49,831 bases of DNA, taken from a virus. The position numbers and the translations under genes were made by a program. Positions 37,628 to 45,792 of this stretch are shown here, one piece after another. The DNA lies in the IMG/VR virus record IMGVR_UViG_3300046780_001027, positions 1 to 49,831 of that record; one strand, written 5' to 3'. Each line of letters starts with the position of its first letter. Positions within the stretch are counted from its first letter, which is position 1. Below the pieces are notes generated by a model that saw only the letters and a list, made by a program, of their open reading frames with translations, was not told the origin of the DNA and searched no databases.

Positions 37628-39199
37628 TCATCCCCCGAGCTGCGAGAGATAGGCGTCCAGCGCGCCGTAGACCGACGCGTTGCCCCGGGTAATCGCCTCG
37701 TTGTCCCGCAACCACAGCTCGAGCTGCGACCAGGCGTCCATCCGGTCGTTGGGGCCGAAGGGGAATCCGAGGATTTCCGAACGGTACTCGCCCACCGTCG
37801 GCATCCACTGGGGCTCGGGCAGGAAGACCCGGCCGCCGGCCCACGCGGTCGCCGCGAGCTGCGCGCGCGCCATCTTGTCGCCGTACTGGTCGGGCAGGAA
37901 GCCGACCAGTCCGGGGATCTCGTCTTGCAGGTCGCGGACCAGGGCGGCCCCGTTGGCCTTGAGCTCGACCAGCGTGACCGCGGGGTTCCACATCGCGTAG
38001 GCGTCTCGCGTGGCCTGCCGCAGCTCGACGTAGTCCATCCGCGCGTGGATCTCGCCCAGCAGGTACCGACCGGTGCCGCTGATCCCAAAGCCCTGGATGC
38101 TGACGAAGCTCCCGGCCTTCGTCCGCTTGAAGGTCGCGTCGATCGTCACCGCGACGAACGGCCAGCGATCGGGCGGCCGCTGCGGATCCCAGGGGTAGGT
38201 GCGGGGCCAGTGGGCCTTGATCAGCCCGCCCGTCGGAGGCAGCGGCCGCTGGTCGAGCTGCGCGCTGGCCTGCCCCGGCACCTCGTCGAGTTCGGCGGCG
38301 AGTTTGCCGACCTCGTCCTCGGGCATCCGCTCGGGGGCCAGCAGTTCGCCCGCCTCGGTTCGCGGGTCGTCCGGGTGGTTGTGCGGCGACCCCGGGTCGA
38401 ACCGCATCGCGAGGATCACCGTGCGCGTCTGGCCCTTGTTCCGCGCGAGGATCCGGCCGGGCACGTCGATCTCGTGGACCCGCTGGGCGATGACGACCCG
38501 GAAGCTGACTCGCCGATCGTAGACCCGGGTGGCGAGGATCGTGGCGACCCGGTTCCACGCCTTGTCCAGCGTATCCTTGACCGACACCGCGTCGCCGAGC
38601 ACATCGCGAACCTGGTGCGGGTCGTCGACGATGAGCCCGTCGCCGCGCTGGCCGGTCACCGAGCCGCCGATCCCGAAGCACTGCCGGTGGCCGCGAGCGC
38701 TGTTCTCGAAGTACCGTTTCGCGTTCTGGTCGCTCGCGAACGTCCACCGTGGGGTCCCGTAGATCGCCTCGACGTGGGCCTGCAGCCGCTGGTACCACTC
38801 GCTTTCGATCACCTCGCGCATGCGCCGGTTGTCGCGGATCGCAAGGTCTTCGCCACCGGACAGCGCCACGAACCGCTTCGTGGGTTCTCTCATCCACCAC
38901 CACGCCGGCCACAGGACCGAGACCAGCAGCGACTTCGCGAACCCCGGCGGGATGCAGATCAGCAGGTCGCGCACTTCGCCGCGGGTGACCGCTTCCAACT
39001 CCGAGCAGATCACGTCGAGGTACCAGGACCACTCGAGCGTCGTCGCCGGGTCGAGGATGTGAAACGCCTGCTGCACGAAGCTCGCGAGGTGTTCGTGCGC
39101 GTCCACCGCGAGCACCCGCTCCAGATCCCTCGCGGCGGTGTCCTCGCCGCGGAGGCACATATCCACAGCCGCTGCTCTTTGGGCGGCTGTGAGATTCAT
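37628..39199 (-). CDS. terL: Terminase large subunit
   Basis: A 523-aa packaging motor. Walker A-like IPPGFAKSLLVSVLWPAWWW (83-102) with Trp-rich flank, Walker B GLIVDD (188-193), and C-terminal nuclease-like acidic residues around VAVTIDATF and VELKANGAALV. It cuts and translocates phage DNA. Codons 1-14 (39158-39199) use AT-richer codons than the rest and duplicate the start of a truncated upstream copy (39801-39848); an endonuclease gene overlaps its ATG. Confidence 0.9.
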   Translation of the reverse strand: MNLTAAQRAAAVDMCLRGEDTAARDLERVLAVDAHEHLASFVQQAFHILDPATTLEWSWYLDVICSELEAVTRGEVRDLLICIPPGFAKSLLVSVLWPAWWWMREPTKRFVALSGGEDLAIRDNRRMREVIESEWYQRLQAHVEAIYGTPRWTFASDQNAKRYFENSARGHRQCFGIGGSVTGQRGDGLIVDDPHQVRDVLGDAVSVKDTLDKAWNRVATILATRVYDRRVSFRVVIAQRVHEIDVPGRILARNKGQTRTVILAMRFDPGSPHNHPDDPRTEAGELLAPERMPEDEVGKLAAELDEVPGQASAQLDQRPLPPTGGLIKAHWPRTYPWDPQRPPDRWPFVAVTIDATFKRTKAGSFVSIQGFGISGTGRYLLGEIHARMDYVELRQATRDAYAMWNPAVTLVELKANGAALVRDLQDEIPGLVGFLPDQYGDKMARAQLAATAWAGGRVFLPEPQWMPTVGEYRSEILGFPFGPNDRMDAWSQLELWLRDNEAITRGNASVYGALDAYLSQLGG

Positions 39200-39747
39200 C
39201 GAGGGATTACCGAGCTGATTGCCTCTATAATCCCGGCCACGGATGGGGCTGACCAATACATGAGGTAACGGAGTGCAGCGCCGAGCCACGTCACGCCATG
39301 CTTCTCAATGACGCCCAGCCTGCGGTTGCACTTATGGCATAGCACATCCCTGGCGGACATTTTCACGGGCTTACCGTGGTCGTGGTCGCGAACCAGCTTG
39401 TTGTCGTCGCTGCCGGGGTGCCCGCAAATGGCGCATGTGCTTCCATCCGGAACCAGCACTTCGATGCCTAGCCGTCGTGCTACCTTCGCGGCGTACTGGC
39501 GCCTCAGGACGGCGTTCCATCGTTCAGGATCCGCAGCCTTGTTGCGCCTCCTGGTCTCGCGTTGGATAGCGCGTTCCTGGACGGGATTGCGTTCCCTCCA
39601 CCGACGCTTGGTTTCACGAACCGCTTCTCGCGCCGCCGGATCGTCCAACCGCCGCCGTAGACGTTCAGTTTCCCTGGTCTTGTGGTTTTCCAGGAAGACT
39701 GTGTATTCCTCGTCAGTTTCGTCCGATTTCTGCTTCCGAATGCCCAT
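39196..39747 (-). CDS. Endonuclease VII-like HNH endonuclease inserted at the 5' end of terL
   Basis: A 183-aa protein. A charged N-terminal helix (residues 1-90) leads to a zinc-containing endonuclease VII-type core: CAICGHPGSDD (105-115), LVRDHDHGK (118-126), DVLCHKCNRRLG (134-145). The composition is visibly less GC-rich than the flanks. Its stop overlaps the terL ATG (ATGA). It separates a native terL start from a recoded complete terL, the same design as at thyX, so a homing role is likely; resolvase activity as in T4 is the alternative. Confidence 0.8.
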   Translation of the reverse strand: MGIRKQKSDETDEEYTVFLENHKTRETERLRRRLDDPAAREAVRETKRRWRERNPVQERAIQRETRRRNKAADPERWNAVLRRQYAAKVARRLGIEVLVPDGSTCAICGHPGSDDNKLVRDHDHGKPVKMSARDVLCHKCNRRLGVIEKHGVTWLGAALRYLMYWSAPSVAGIIEAISSVIPR

Positions 39748-39800
39748 GATACATCGTATCGCGTGGTGTGATCCGGGGCGAGGATACTGACGTCACTTTG

Positions 39801-39848
39801 GAGGCACCGCTCCACCGCTTCGGCGCGCTGGGCCGCGGACAGCGTCAC
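39801..39848 (-). pseudogene. terL (fragment): Truncated native terL 5' end
   Basis: A GTG at 39848 overlaps the stop of the head-morphogenesis gene (GTGA) and reads VTLSAAQRAEAVERCL, then diverges. The complete TerL starts MNLTAAQRAAAVDMCL: 10 of the last 14 aligned residues are identical. The frame stays open into the endonuclease region but is no longer terL-like after TGCCTC, the apparent insertion point. Confidence 0.75.
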
Positions 39849-41356
39849 GGCACCCCTCTCGCGCGGACGGCGGCCCACGCCCGGTCCAGCGCGGCCTCGT
39901 CGGACAGCGTCAGGCGCACGAACTCGTCGCCGATCGGGGCGCTCGGAGCCTCCGCCGCGTCCGCGCGGTCCGTGCGGATCTCCGACAGGTACGCCGAGAA
40001 CACCCGCGAGGACAGCGAGCCGGGCGACAGGTCGAACGCGATCTCGATCGCCTGCCCGTTCGCGCGCCACCAGTCCCGCCCGGCCTCGGAGCCCATCAGG
40101 TCGGACACCCGGACGGCCGGGGCCAGCTCGGCGGGGAGGCGGAGCCCGGCGGGTAACGCTCCGTCGAAGCCCAGCCGGGGCCAGACGTAGTAGCCGACTA
40201 GCGGCTGTCCGGGGCCGCCAGCGGCCTTGGTGCCGATCCCGGTGAAGCCCGCGGCCCGCAGGGCCTCGACCTGCCGCGCGAAGATCGCGCGCCCTGCGCC
40301 CTGCCCGCGGGCGTCGAGCCGGAAAAACTCGTGGTAGGCGTACAGACCGGAGGAGCGCAGGCTGTAGCTGCGCTCCAGGCTGATCCCGGGTCCGGAGATC
40401 GACAGTCCGATCCGGTTCGGCCCGTCGAGCCGCATCGCGATCGACGCCACGGCTCGGCCCTCGACGCCGGCCCAGCGGACGACGTCGGCCGGCGAGAACG
40501 GGCGCCCCAGCGCCAGCGCGATCACCCGAGCGGCCTCGGAGGCCGAGGCCCCGCCGAACAGGTCGAGGTGCGCGACGTTCGCGAAGGGGGAAGGCGGAGG
40601 CGCGGGCGTCGGGGCCGCCCCGGGAGCCACCGCCTCGGCCCAGCACCGGCACCCGAAGGGCTCGCCCGGTGCCCCGTCCTCCGGCGGATCGTCCCACCGG
40701 AACACCCGCCCTTCGCGTTGCTGGTGCGCGGGCCGCACATGCGCGTCCTGCTGCGTCCGCCAGACGTACGACCGGGCGCCGAGCTGCGTGGCGCGCACCT
40801 CGGTCACCGCCGCCACCAGATCCCCCGTCGCGTCCCGCGCGGTCAGCGCCGCCCGGACCTCCGCGGGCCCGAGCACCCCGGTCGCCGCCGCGACGGGATC
40901 CTCCCCCGCGTCCGCCGCGGTAGCCGCCGCCTCGATCGCGATGTCGACGAGCCGAGCCTCCGCCTCGGCGATCCGGGTCGCGGTCTCGCGCGTCCAGGCG
41001 GCCACCGAGGCGCGCGTCGCCGACGTGCCGGCCCGCAGCAGGGCGCCGAGGTCGACGCCCGGCAGCTGCGCCTCCAGGTCCGCGACCACCGCCGATGAGA
41101 CCGCCGCGTCGACCTGCTGGGCGAGCGGCGCGAGCGAGGCGGGCGCCACGGGAAGGGTGGCGGAGAGTGCGGCGCGGATCCGGACCGCGAGCGCGCGGAT
41201 CTGGGAGCCCAGGAACCCGTCCGCACGGTCGTCGTCGTGACGCACGGCGTGGAGCTGCTCGAGGACCACCGTCCGGATCACGCGGATTCGGCGGCGCAGG
41301 CGCGCGGCCAGGCGTCGCTCGAGGTGGGAAGGCCACGCAGGGCGACGACGGTTCAC
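39845..41356 (-). CDS. Head morphogenesis protein (Mu gpF/SPP1 gp7 type) with C-terminal GNAT-like domain
   Basis: A 503-aa protein. The minor-head signature WRTQQDAHVRPAHQQREGRV, FRWDDPPEDGAPGEPFGCRC occurs at about 205-245. The C-terminal third, LYAYHEFFRLDARGQGAGRA, IFARQVEALRAAGFTGIGT, has the acetyl-CoA-binding GQGAGRA loop of GNAT enzymes. A head protein carrying an acetyltransferase-like domain is unusual. GTG start at 41356. Upstream in the operon: a Zn-ribbon protein and the portal. Confidence 0.8.
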   Translation of the reverse strand: MNRRRPAWPSHLERRLAARLRRRIRVIRTVVLEQLHAVRHDDDRADGFLGSQIRALAVRIRAALSATLPVAPASLAPLAQQVDAAVSSAVVADLEAQLPGVDLGALLRAGTSATRASVAAWTRETATRIAEAEARLVDIAIEAAATAADAGEDPVAAATGVLGPAEVRAALTARDATGDLVAAVTEVRATQLGARSYVWRTQQDAHVRPAHQQREGRVFRWDDPPEDGAPGEPFGCRCWAEAVAPGAAPTPAPPPSPFANVAHLDLFGGASASEAARVIALALGRPFSPADVVRWAGVEGRAVASIAMRLDGPNRIGLSISGPGISLERSYSLRSSGLYAYHEFFRLDARGQGAGRAIFARQVEALRAAGFTGIGTKAAGGPGQPLVGYYVWPRLGFDGALPAGLRLPAELAPAVRVSDLMGSEAGRDWWRANGQAIEIAFDLSPGSLSSRVFSAYLSEIRTDRADAAEAPSAPIGDEFVRLTLSDEAALDRAWAAVRARGVP

Positions 41357-41745
41357 GTGGGCTCGACGCCTTCGGGGCAGCGCTCGCGCTGGCACTCGAC
41401 CCACCAGTCGACCGGCGAGGACTGGCGATCGTCCCACGTCGTGGGCAGCCCGCACGTCTTGCACGGGTACTCGCCGGTCTGTCCCACGTTGATCTGGTCG
41501 CAGTCCCTGCACCGCCCCGTGGGCTCCTGCCCGTTGAGCAAGGGCGCCTCGAAGGTGAACTCCCGGTGCGCGATCTCGATCAGGAAGTCGGGGTAGGGCG
41601 GGAAGGGCACGCCCGAGTCGCTCGGGCTCTGGTCCCACGCCTGCCGATCGTGGATGTGCTTCTGGTTCTCGTCGAGCCGGTCGACGGGGCAGAGGCAGTC
41701 GCGGTTCTGGTAGTCCCGCGTGATCGTCCAGCGCTGTGTACTCAC
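41353..41745 (-). CDS. 130-aa zinc-ribbon head-operon protein
   Basis: GTG start at 41745. The C-terminal half has CRDCDQINVG and CKTCGLPTTW as CxxC pairs, and CQRERCPEG. It lies between the portal and the head-morphogenesis gene and starts with a sequence resembling structural accessory proteins (RWTITRDYQNRDCLCPVDRL). Function unknown. Confidence 0.6.
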   Translation of the reverse strand: MSTQRWTITRDYQNRDCLCPVDRLDENQKHIHDRQAWDQSPSDSGVPFPPYPDFLIEIAHREFTFEAPLLNGQEPTGRCRDCDQINVGQTGEYPCKTCGLPTTWDDRQSSPVDWWVECQRERCPEGVEPT

Positions 41746-44165
41746 TTCGCCTCCATCGGCACGTTGGGCTCGTTCGCGGGGGCTTCCACCCCGGGCCGCG
41801 CCCGCAGCACGACCCGATCCCCGACGCGTACCTGCACCTCGCCGACCGGCACCCGCGGGCCACCCGGGGCGGTCCCGTCCGGCACCAGCGGCACGTCGAG
41901 CAGCGCCGCCTCCGCCTCGGGCGTCAGCGGGGCCGACGCGTAGCCCACGGTCAAATGCGCCCGGAACGTGGGGAATTGGCGGGCAGAGATCCGGTGCGCG
42001 AGCGCGCGCAGCAGGGTCGCGTTGAGCCCCGCGACCGCGTACGCGTCCGAGAACTCCAGCACGATCGGCGTCCCATCCGGACCCGGCGGGAACGCGCGCA
42101 GGGTGGGCCACGCGAGCATCGGGCCGGGGTCGAGCGCCTCGACGGCCTCGCCGACCTCCTCGACCACCTCTTGCACGGCATCCGGCGCCAACCCGGTCCC
42201 CACGTACAACACCGTGACGTGGGGGTCCTCCTCCACCGTGAGGCGCTGTCCGATCGCGGCCTCGACCGCCGCGCGGAGCCCGGGGTCTGCGGCGGGAATC
42301 AGGACTACGACGGAGTCCGCCGCCGCGTCCCCGTGCGCCATCGCCGCGTACAGCGCGGCCATGTGGGCCTCGGCCTTCGCCTTCGTCGGGTGCGATCCGC
42401 CCGGCACGGCCTTCCCGGTGGCCTTCTTGACGACCACGTACGCGGAGCCCTGGTGCTCGATCTCGTAGTCGTCGAGCCGGATCCCGTCCTGCTGCAGCGT
42501 GGCGATCTGCTGCCGGAGCTTCCGGATATGCGCCCGGACGCTCGTGTGACCGGGCGGCGCACCGGGGGCGGGCTCGGACGCCGGGTCCGCAGGTGGCGGG
42601 TTCGCCCCGCCAGCGGCGAGGTGCGCCTGCGCCGCCGCGATCGCCGCTTCCTCGGCCGGATCGGGCTCGGGTGGCGGCGGCAGTCCGAGCAGGTCCGCCG
42701 CCGTCGCCGGCTCGATCACCCCGGCCGAGATCAGCGCGGGGATCGTCGCGAGCCCGCCGCGCGCGTGGAGTGCTGCTTCGAACACGGTCGCCTCCGGGAC
42801 CGTCACGGGGTCCAGGTCCGACGAGTAGCCCTCCGCGCCGAACCGGGACCGGGTCACGTCGGCCGCCGTGTAGACGCCGGCGGTGATGTTGATCTGGTCG
42901 GTCTCCGCGATCGTCTTGCGCAGCTCGGCCACCTGTTGCGCGGTGGGCTCGTCGAGCGGCGCGAAGGTCAGCGCCCACTCGTCGGGGGTCTGGCCCTTCG
43001 TCGGCCCGTCCTGCGAGGCGTAGAGGACCGTGTAGAACTGCTCGAGCGGGCGCCGGAGCCGCTGCTCCTGGTACCCCGAGATGACCCGGCGCTCGGACTC
43101 CCGGCCGCCCTCGTTGTCGGTACTGAGCCCCCCCGGCGGCTCGCCGCTGAGCATCGAGCGCGGCCAGCCGAGCACGGTGGCGAGCATCGACTGGGCGCCT
43201 TCGGACAAGTCCTTGAAGCCGGTGGCCGGCGTCGCCTTCTTGTCGTAGCTGTCGTTCGGACCCAACACCGCCATGTTGAGCACGCTGAGGGCTTGCTGGA
43301 ACCGCTGCAGGTAGGTCCGGAACGTCGACGCCTGGTCGCCGGTCGTCTTCTGCGCCAGCTCGCCGATCTTGAGGACTCCGATGCTCAGCTCCTCCGCCAG
43401 CACCGCCCCGCCCTGCGCGGTGGCCGTGAGCCGCGCGATCTCGTCGAAGACGGCCTGCAGGATCGAGTCGTCGGGGAGCCCGTTGGTCCGGCCGGTCCGG
43501 ATCCGGCTGGGCGTCCGCTTCGCCCCCCGGAAGAGGAGTACCCGGCTGGCGTGGACCTGCGCGTAGAACCCGTCCGTGCTGATCTGCCAGAGCTCGGGGA
43601 GCCGGTAGCCGGGCTGCCGGACGTCGCGCTGCCAGCGCAGCGGGCGCGCATCCCAGGCGTCGAAGACGGGGAGCGACTGGAGCGAGCCGACGCGTTCCGG
43701 GATGAGCGGCTGCGCGAGCCACTGGTCGGGGCGGCTCCGGAACGCCGGCGGGATGTCGTCCTGGGTGACCATCAGGACGATGGCGTCGCCGTAGAGCCGC
43801 GACATCTTCCCGGCGTCGGTCGTGGACTCGTAGATCCCGAGCCGGGACTCGGTGACGGCGTCGATCTCCGGGACGGACCAGCCCTTCCGGCACGCCTCGT
43901 CCGGCAGCAGGTCGACGATCCGGCGGAACAGCCCGCCCGACGAGTAGCCGGCCTCGAGCTCGGGATCGGAGAGCGGGCACCAGAACACGGAAGGGCGCGC
44001 CGCGGCCCCCTTGTCGAGCTGGCCGCCGAGGCCCGTGAGGGGGTTGTAGAGGGCGTCTTCGCGGTCTTCGAGCAGGAGGCGCCCCAGCGGGGCCGGCCCC
44101 GGGAGCGCGGGCGCCGCGTCCGATCGCGCGCTCACGCGCCCCAGCAGCCAATCCCACATGCCCAT
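41742..44165 (-). CDS. Portal protein (DUF1073) fused to a 2H-phosphoesterase-like domain
   Basis: An 807-aa protein. Residues about 30-470 match the DUF1073 phage portal family (SGGLFRRIVDLLPDEACRKG, YGDAIVLMV, GWPRSMLSGEPPGGLSTDNE). After a Pro/Ala linker, residues about 590-780 carry two H-x-T motifs, PHVTVLYVG (near 647) and AHLTVGYAS (near 735), the hallmark of 2H phosphoesterases such as the anti-CBASS nuclease Acb1. The linker also has a short DUF-like region (GSAYVVVKKATGKAVPGGSH). ATG at 44165 with GAGGAG upstream. Confidence 0.82.
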   Translation of the reverse strand: MGMWDWLLGRVSARSDAAPALPGPAPLGRLLLEDREDALYNPLTGLGGQLDKGAAARPSVFWCPLSDPELEAGYSSGGLFRRIVDLLPDEACRKGWSVPEIDAVTESRLGIYESTTDAGKMSRLYGDAIVLMVTQDDIPPAFRSRPDQWLAQPLIPERVGSLQSLPVFDAWDARPLRWQRDVRQPGYRLPELWQISTDGFYAQVHASRVLLFRGAKRTPSRIRTGRTNGLPDDSILQAVFDEIARLTATAQGGAVLAEELSIGVLKIGELAQKTTGDQASTFRTYLQRFQQALSVLNMAVLGPNDSYDKKATPATGFKDLSEGAQSMLATVLGWPRSMLSGEPPGGLSTDNEGGRESERRVISGYQEQRLRRPLEQFYTVLYASQDGPTKGQTPDEWALTFAPLDEPTAQQVAELRKTIAETDQINITAGVYTAADVTRSRFGAEGYSSDLDPVTVPEATVFEAALHARGGLATIPALISAGVIEPATAADLLGLPPPPEPDPAEEAAIAAAQAHLAAGGANPPPADPASEPAPGAPPGHTSVRAHIRKLRQQIATLQQDGIRLDDYEIEHQGSAYVVVKKATGKAVPGGSHPTKAKAEAHMAALYAAMAHGDAAADSVVVLIPAADPGLRAAVEAAIGQRLTVEEDPHVTVLYVGTGLAPDAVQEVVEEVGEAVEALDPGPMLAWPTLRAFPPGPDGTPIVLEFSDAYAVAGLNATLLRALAHRISARQFPTFRAHLTVGYASAPLTPEAEAALLDVPLVPDGTAPGGPRVPVGEVQVRVGDRVVLRARPGVEAPANEPNVPMEAK

Positions 44166-44344
44166 CGACGGCTCCTCGCGGACCCGCACTGGACGCGGGC
44201 TCTGGTGTCAAGTATACCCAAGATAGATTTTCCGCCCTACCCGGTCGCCGGGTGCATTGGAACGTAGATGGTTCCCCGCACCGACAGCACCGAGCCAACG
44301 TGGCAGCGCCGCTCTGATCGCGGCCTGTCGACGTGGAGGTCTGC
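44166..44344. promoter_or_regulatory. Divergent late promoter region between portal and protease genes
   Basis: This 179-base gap separates the leftward portal operon from the rightward capsid operon. The AT-rich segment 44206-44232 contains GTATAC, with a minus-strand TATACT (44216-44211) and a TTGACA (44211-44206) overlapping it; exact pairing is unclear. A GGAGGT site precedes the GTG at 44345. No gene or RNA is seen. Confidence 0.4.
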
Positions 44345-45547
44345 GTGAAGCAGACCCGGGTGGATCGCGGGAGCCTCGTCGCGTCCAAGCGCATGCCGGA
44401 CGGCTCCTGGCAGTTGTCCGGCCACGCAGCCCGGCCCGGGATCTACCTGTACCGGCGTCCGGACGGCTCCACGTTCCGCGAACTCGTGCCGCGGCAGGTG
44501 CTGCAGGACACCGCCAAGGGACTGGCCCGGGTCGCGATCACGCTCGGGCACCCTGACCCGCAGAAGTACCCGAAGGGCGTCACCCCGGACAACGTGAGCG
44601 AGCTGCAGATCGGGGACACGGGCAGCATCGTCACGCTCGAAGACGACGGCCACGTACGCGTCCAGGCCGTGATCCGCCGCCGGGACGGGATCCAGGCGAT
44701 CGAGCGCGGGACCCACGAGTTGTCCCCCGGCTACGAGGCCGAGGTCGACTTCACCGGCGGGACGGATCCCGAGTTCGGTTCGTTCGACAGCGTTCAGCGA
44801 AGCCGGGCGTACAACCATCTCTCCGTGGTCGACGCTGCGCGCGGAGGCCACGACGTGGCGCTCCGGGTCGATGGGTTCTCCACTGAACCTCTCCGGGCGG
44901 ATCCGCCCACCAACCCCGCGGGCACACCCGCACGAGGAGCACGAATGCTCTCCGTCCTCATGCAGTGCCTGGCGCTTCTCGGCCGGGCCGATCGCTACGA
45001 CTCCGAGGAGGTCGCCGGCGCCTCGCTCGTCGACGCGCTGCGCTCCGAGAAGAACCGTCGCGACGGGGTCGAGTCCGCGCTCCGGTCCGATCTCGCGAGC
45101 ACGGTCACCGAGCGCGACGCCCAGCGCTCGCGCGCCGACGCCGCCGAGCGGGACCGCGACGCGGCCCGCGCCGACGCCGACGCCGCGAAGGCGAAGCTCG
45201 CCACGCTGCAGACCGAGGCGAAGACCCGCGCGGACGCGGCTGAGCGGACCGACCTCGCCGACCTCTGCGCCCGCTACCGGGTGGACGCCGCGGGGGAGCT
45301 GCCCAAGGTGAAGCGCCAGATCGCGGCAGCCTTCCTGGGCGAAGAACTGCGCGCGGATGCTGGTGACGACGAGGTCAACGGGATCATTCGGGCGGCCCGC
45401 AAGGAGCTCGCGCGGGGCCGCGAAGCCGGCGAGCACGCCTGGGACCCGCCGGTCGACGTTCCGGTCCGCCGCGACGGGGAGGGCCGCCGGCCCTCGGCGC
45501 GGGAGCGCTACCACGCGGCCCTCGGTCTCGACAAGGCGACGAGCTGA
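44345..45547 (+). CDS. Head maturation protease/scaffold-like protein (DUF2213 type)
   Basis: A 400-aa protein. The N-terminal 190 residues match DUF2213 (SKRMPDGSWQLSGHAARPGI, ELVPRQVLQDTAKGLARVAI, THELSPGYEAEVDF, NHLSVVDAARGGHDVAL). The rest is a long coiled coil rich in Ala/Arg/Glu (about 230-310), like an internal scaffold. Phage DUF2213 proteins sit where prohead protease-scaffold genes are expected. GTG start at 44345 is chosen for its GGAGGT. Confidence 0.75.
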   Translation: MKQTRVDRGSLVASKRMPDGSWQLSGHAARPGIYLYRRPDGSTFRELVPRQVLQDTAKGLARVAITLGHPDPQKYPKGVTPDNVSELQIGDTGSIVTLEDDGHVRVQAVIRRRDGIQAIERGTHELSPGYEAEVDFTGGTDPEFGSFDSVQRSRAYNHLSVVDAARGGHDVALRVDGFSTEPLRADPPTNPAGTPARGARMLSVLMQCLALLGRADRYDSEEVAGASLVDALRSEKNRRDGVESALRSDLASTVTERDAQRSRADAAERDRDAARADADAAKAKLATLQTEAKTRADAAERTDLADLCARYRVDAAGELPKVKRQIAAAFLGEELRADAGDDEVNGIIRAARKELARGREAGEHAWDPPVDVPVRRDGEGRRPSARERYHAALGLDKATS

Positions 45548-45792
45548 TGGACCTCGAGCGGGCCCGAGAGCTGGCCGCTCTCTTCCTCGCGTCTGGGGAC
45601 GAGGTCGAAGTGGCGCGGGCGCGCACCCGCGAAGTGGAGGCCGTCGCGCGCGAGGCGCAGGCGCGCGCGCTCGCCGCCGAGGCGGCCCTGGCCGGGGTGC
45701 AGAAGCGCGCGCTCATCGCCGAGGCCGAAGTGGCGCGGCTCCAGGCCGAGAACTCGAAGCACAAGGCCCAGACGGGCGGAGGTGTGAAATGA
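45547..45792 (+). CDS. 81-aa coiled-coil protein
   Basis: ATG at 45547 in a TGATG overlap. Almost entirely one charged helix with Ala/Glu/Arg heptads (AREAQARALAAEAALAGVQK). Probably an accessory scaffold or head assembly factor. Stop overlaps the next gene. Confidence 0.6.
   Translation: MDLERARELAALFLASGDEVEVARARTREVEAVAREAQARALAAEAALAGVQKRALIAEAEVARLQAENSKHKAQTGGGVK

Noticed and set aside
37579-37692. 37-aa rightward frame (MTEPAVDPRLGAEASPLIPR...)
   Set aside because: It consists of the terminator palindrome and the antisense of the terL 3' end, with no independent support.
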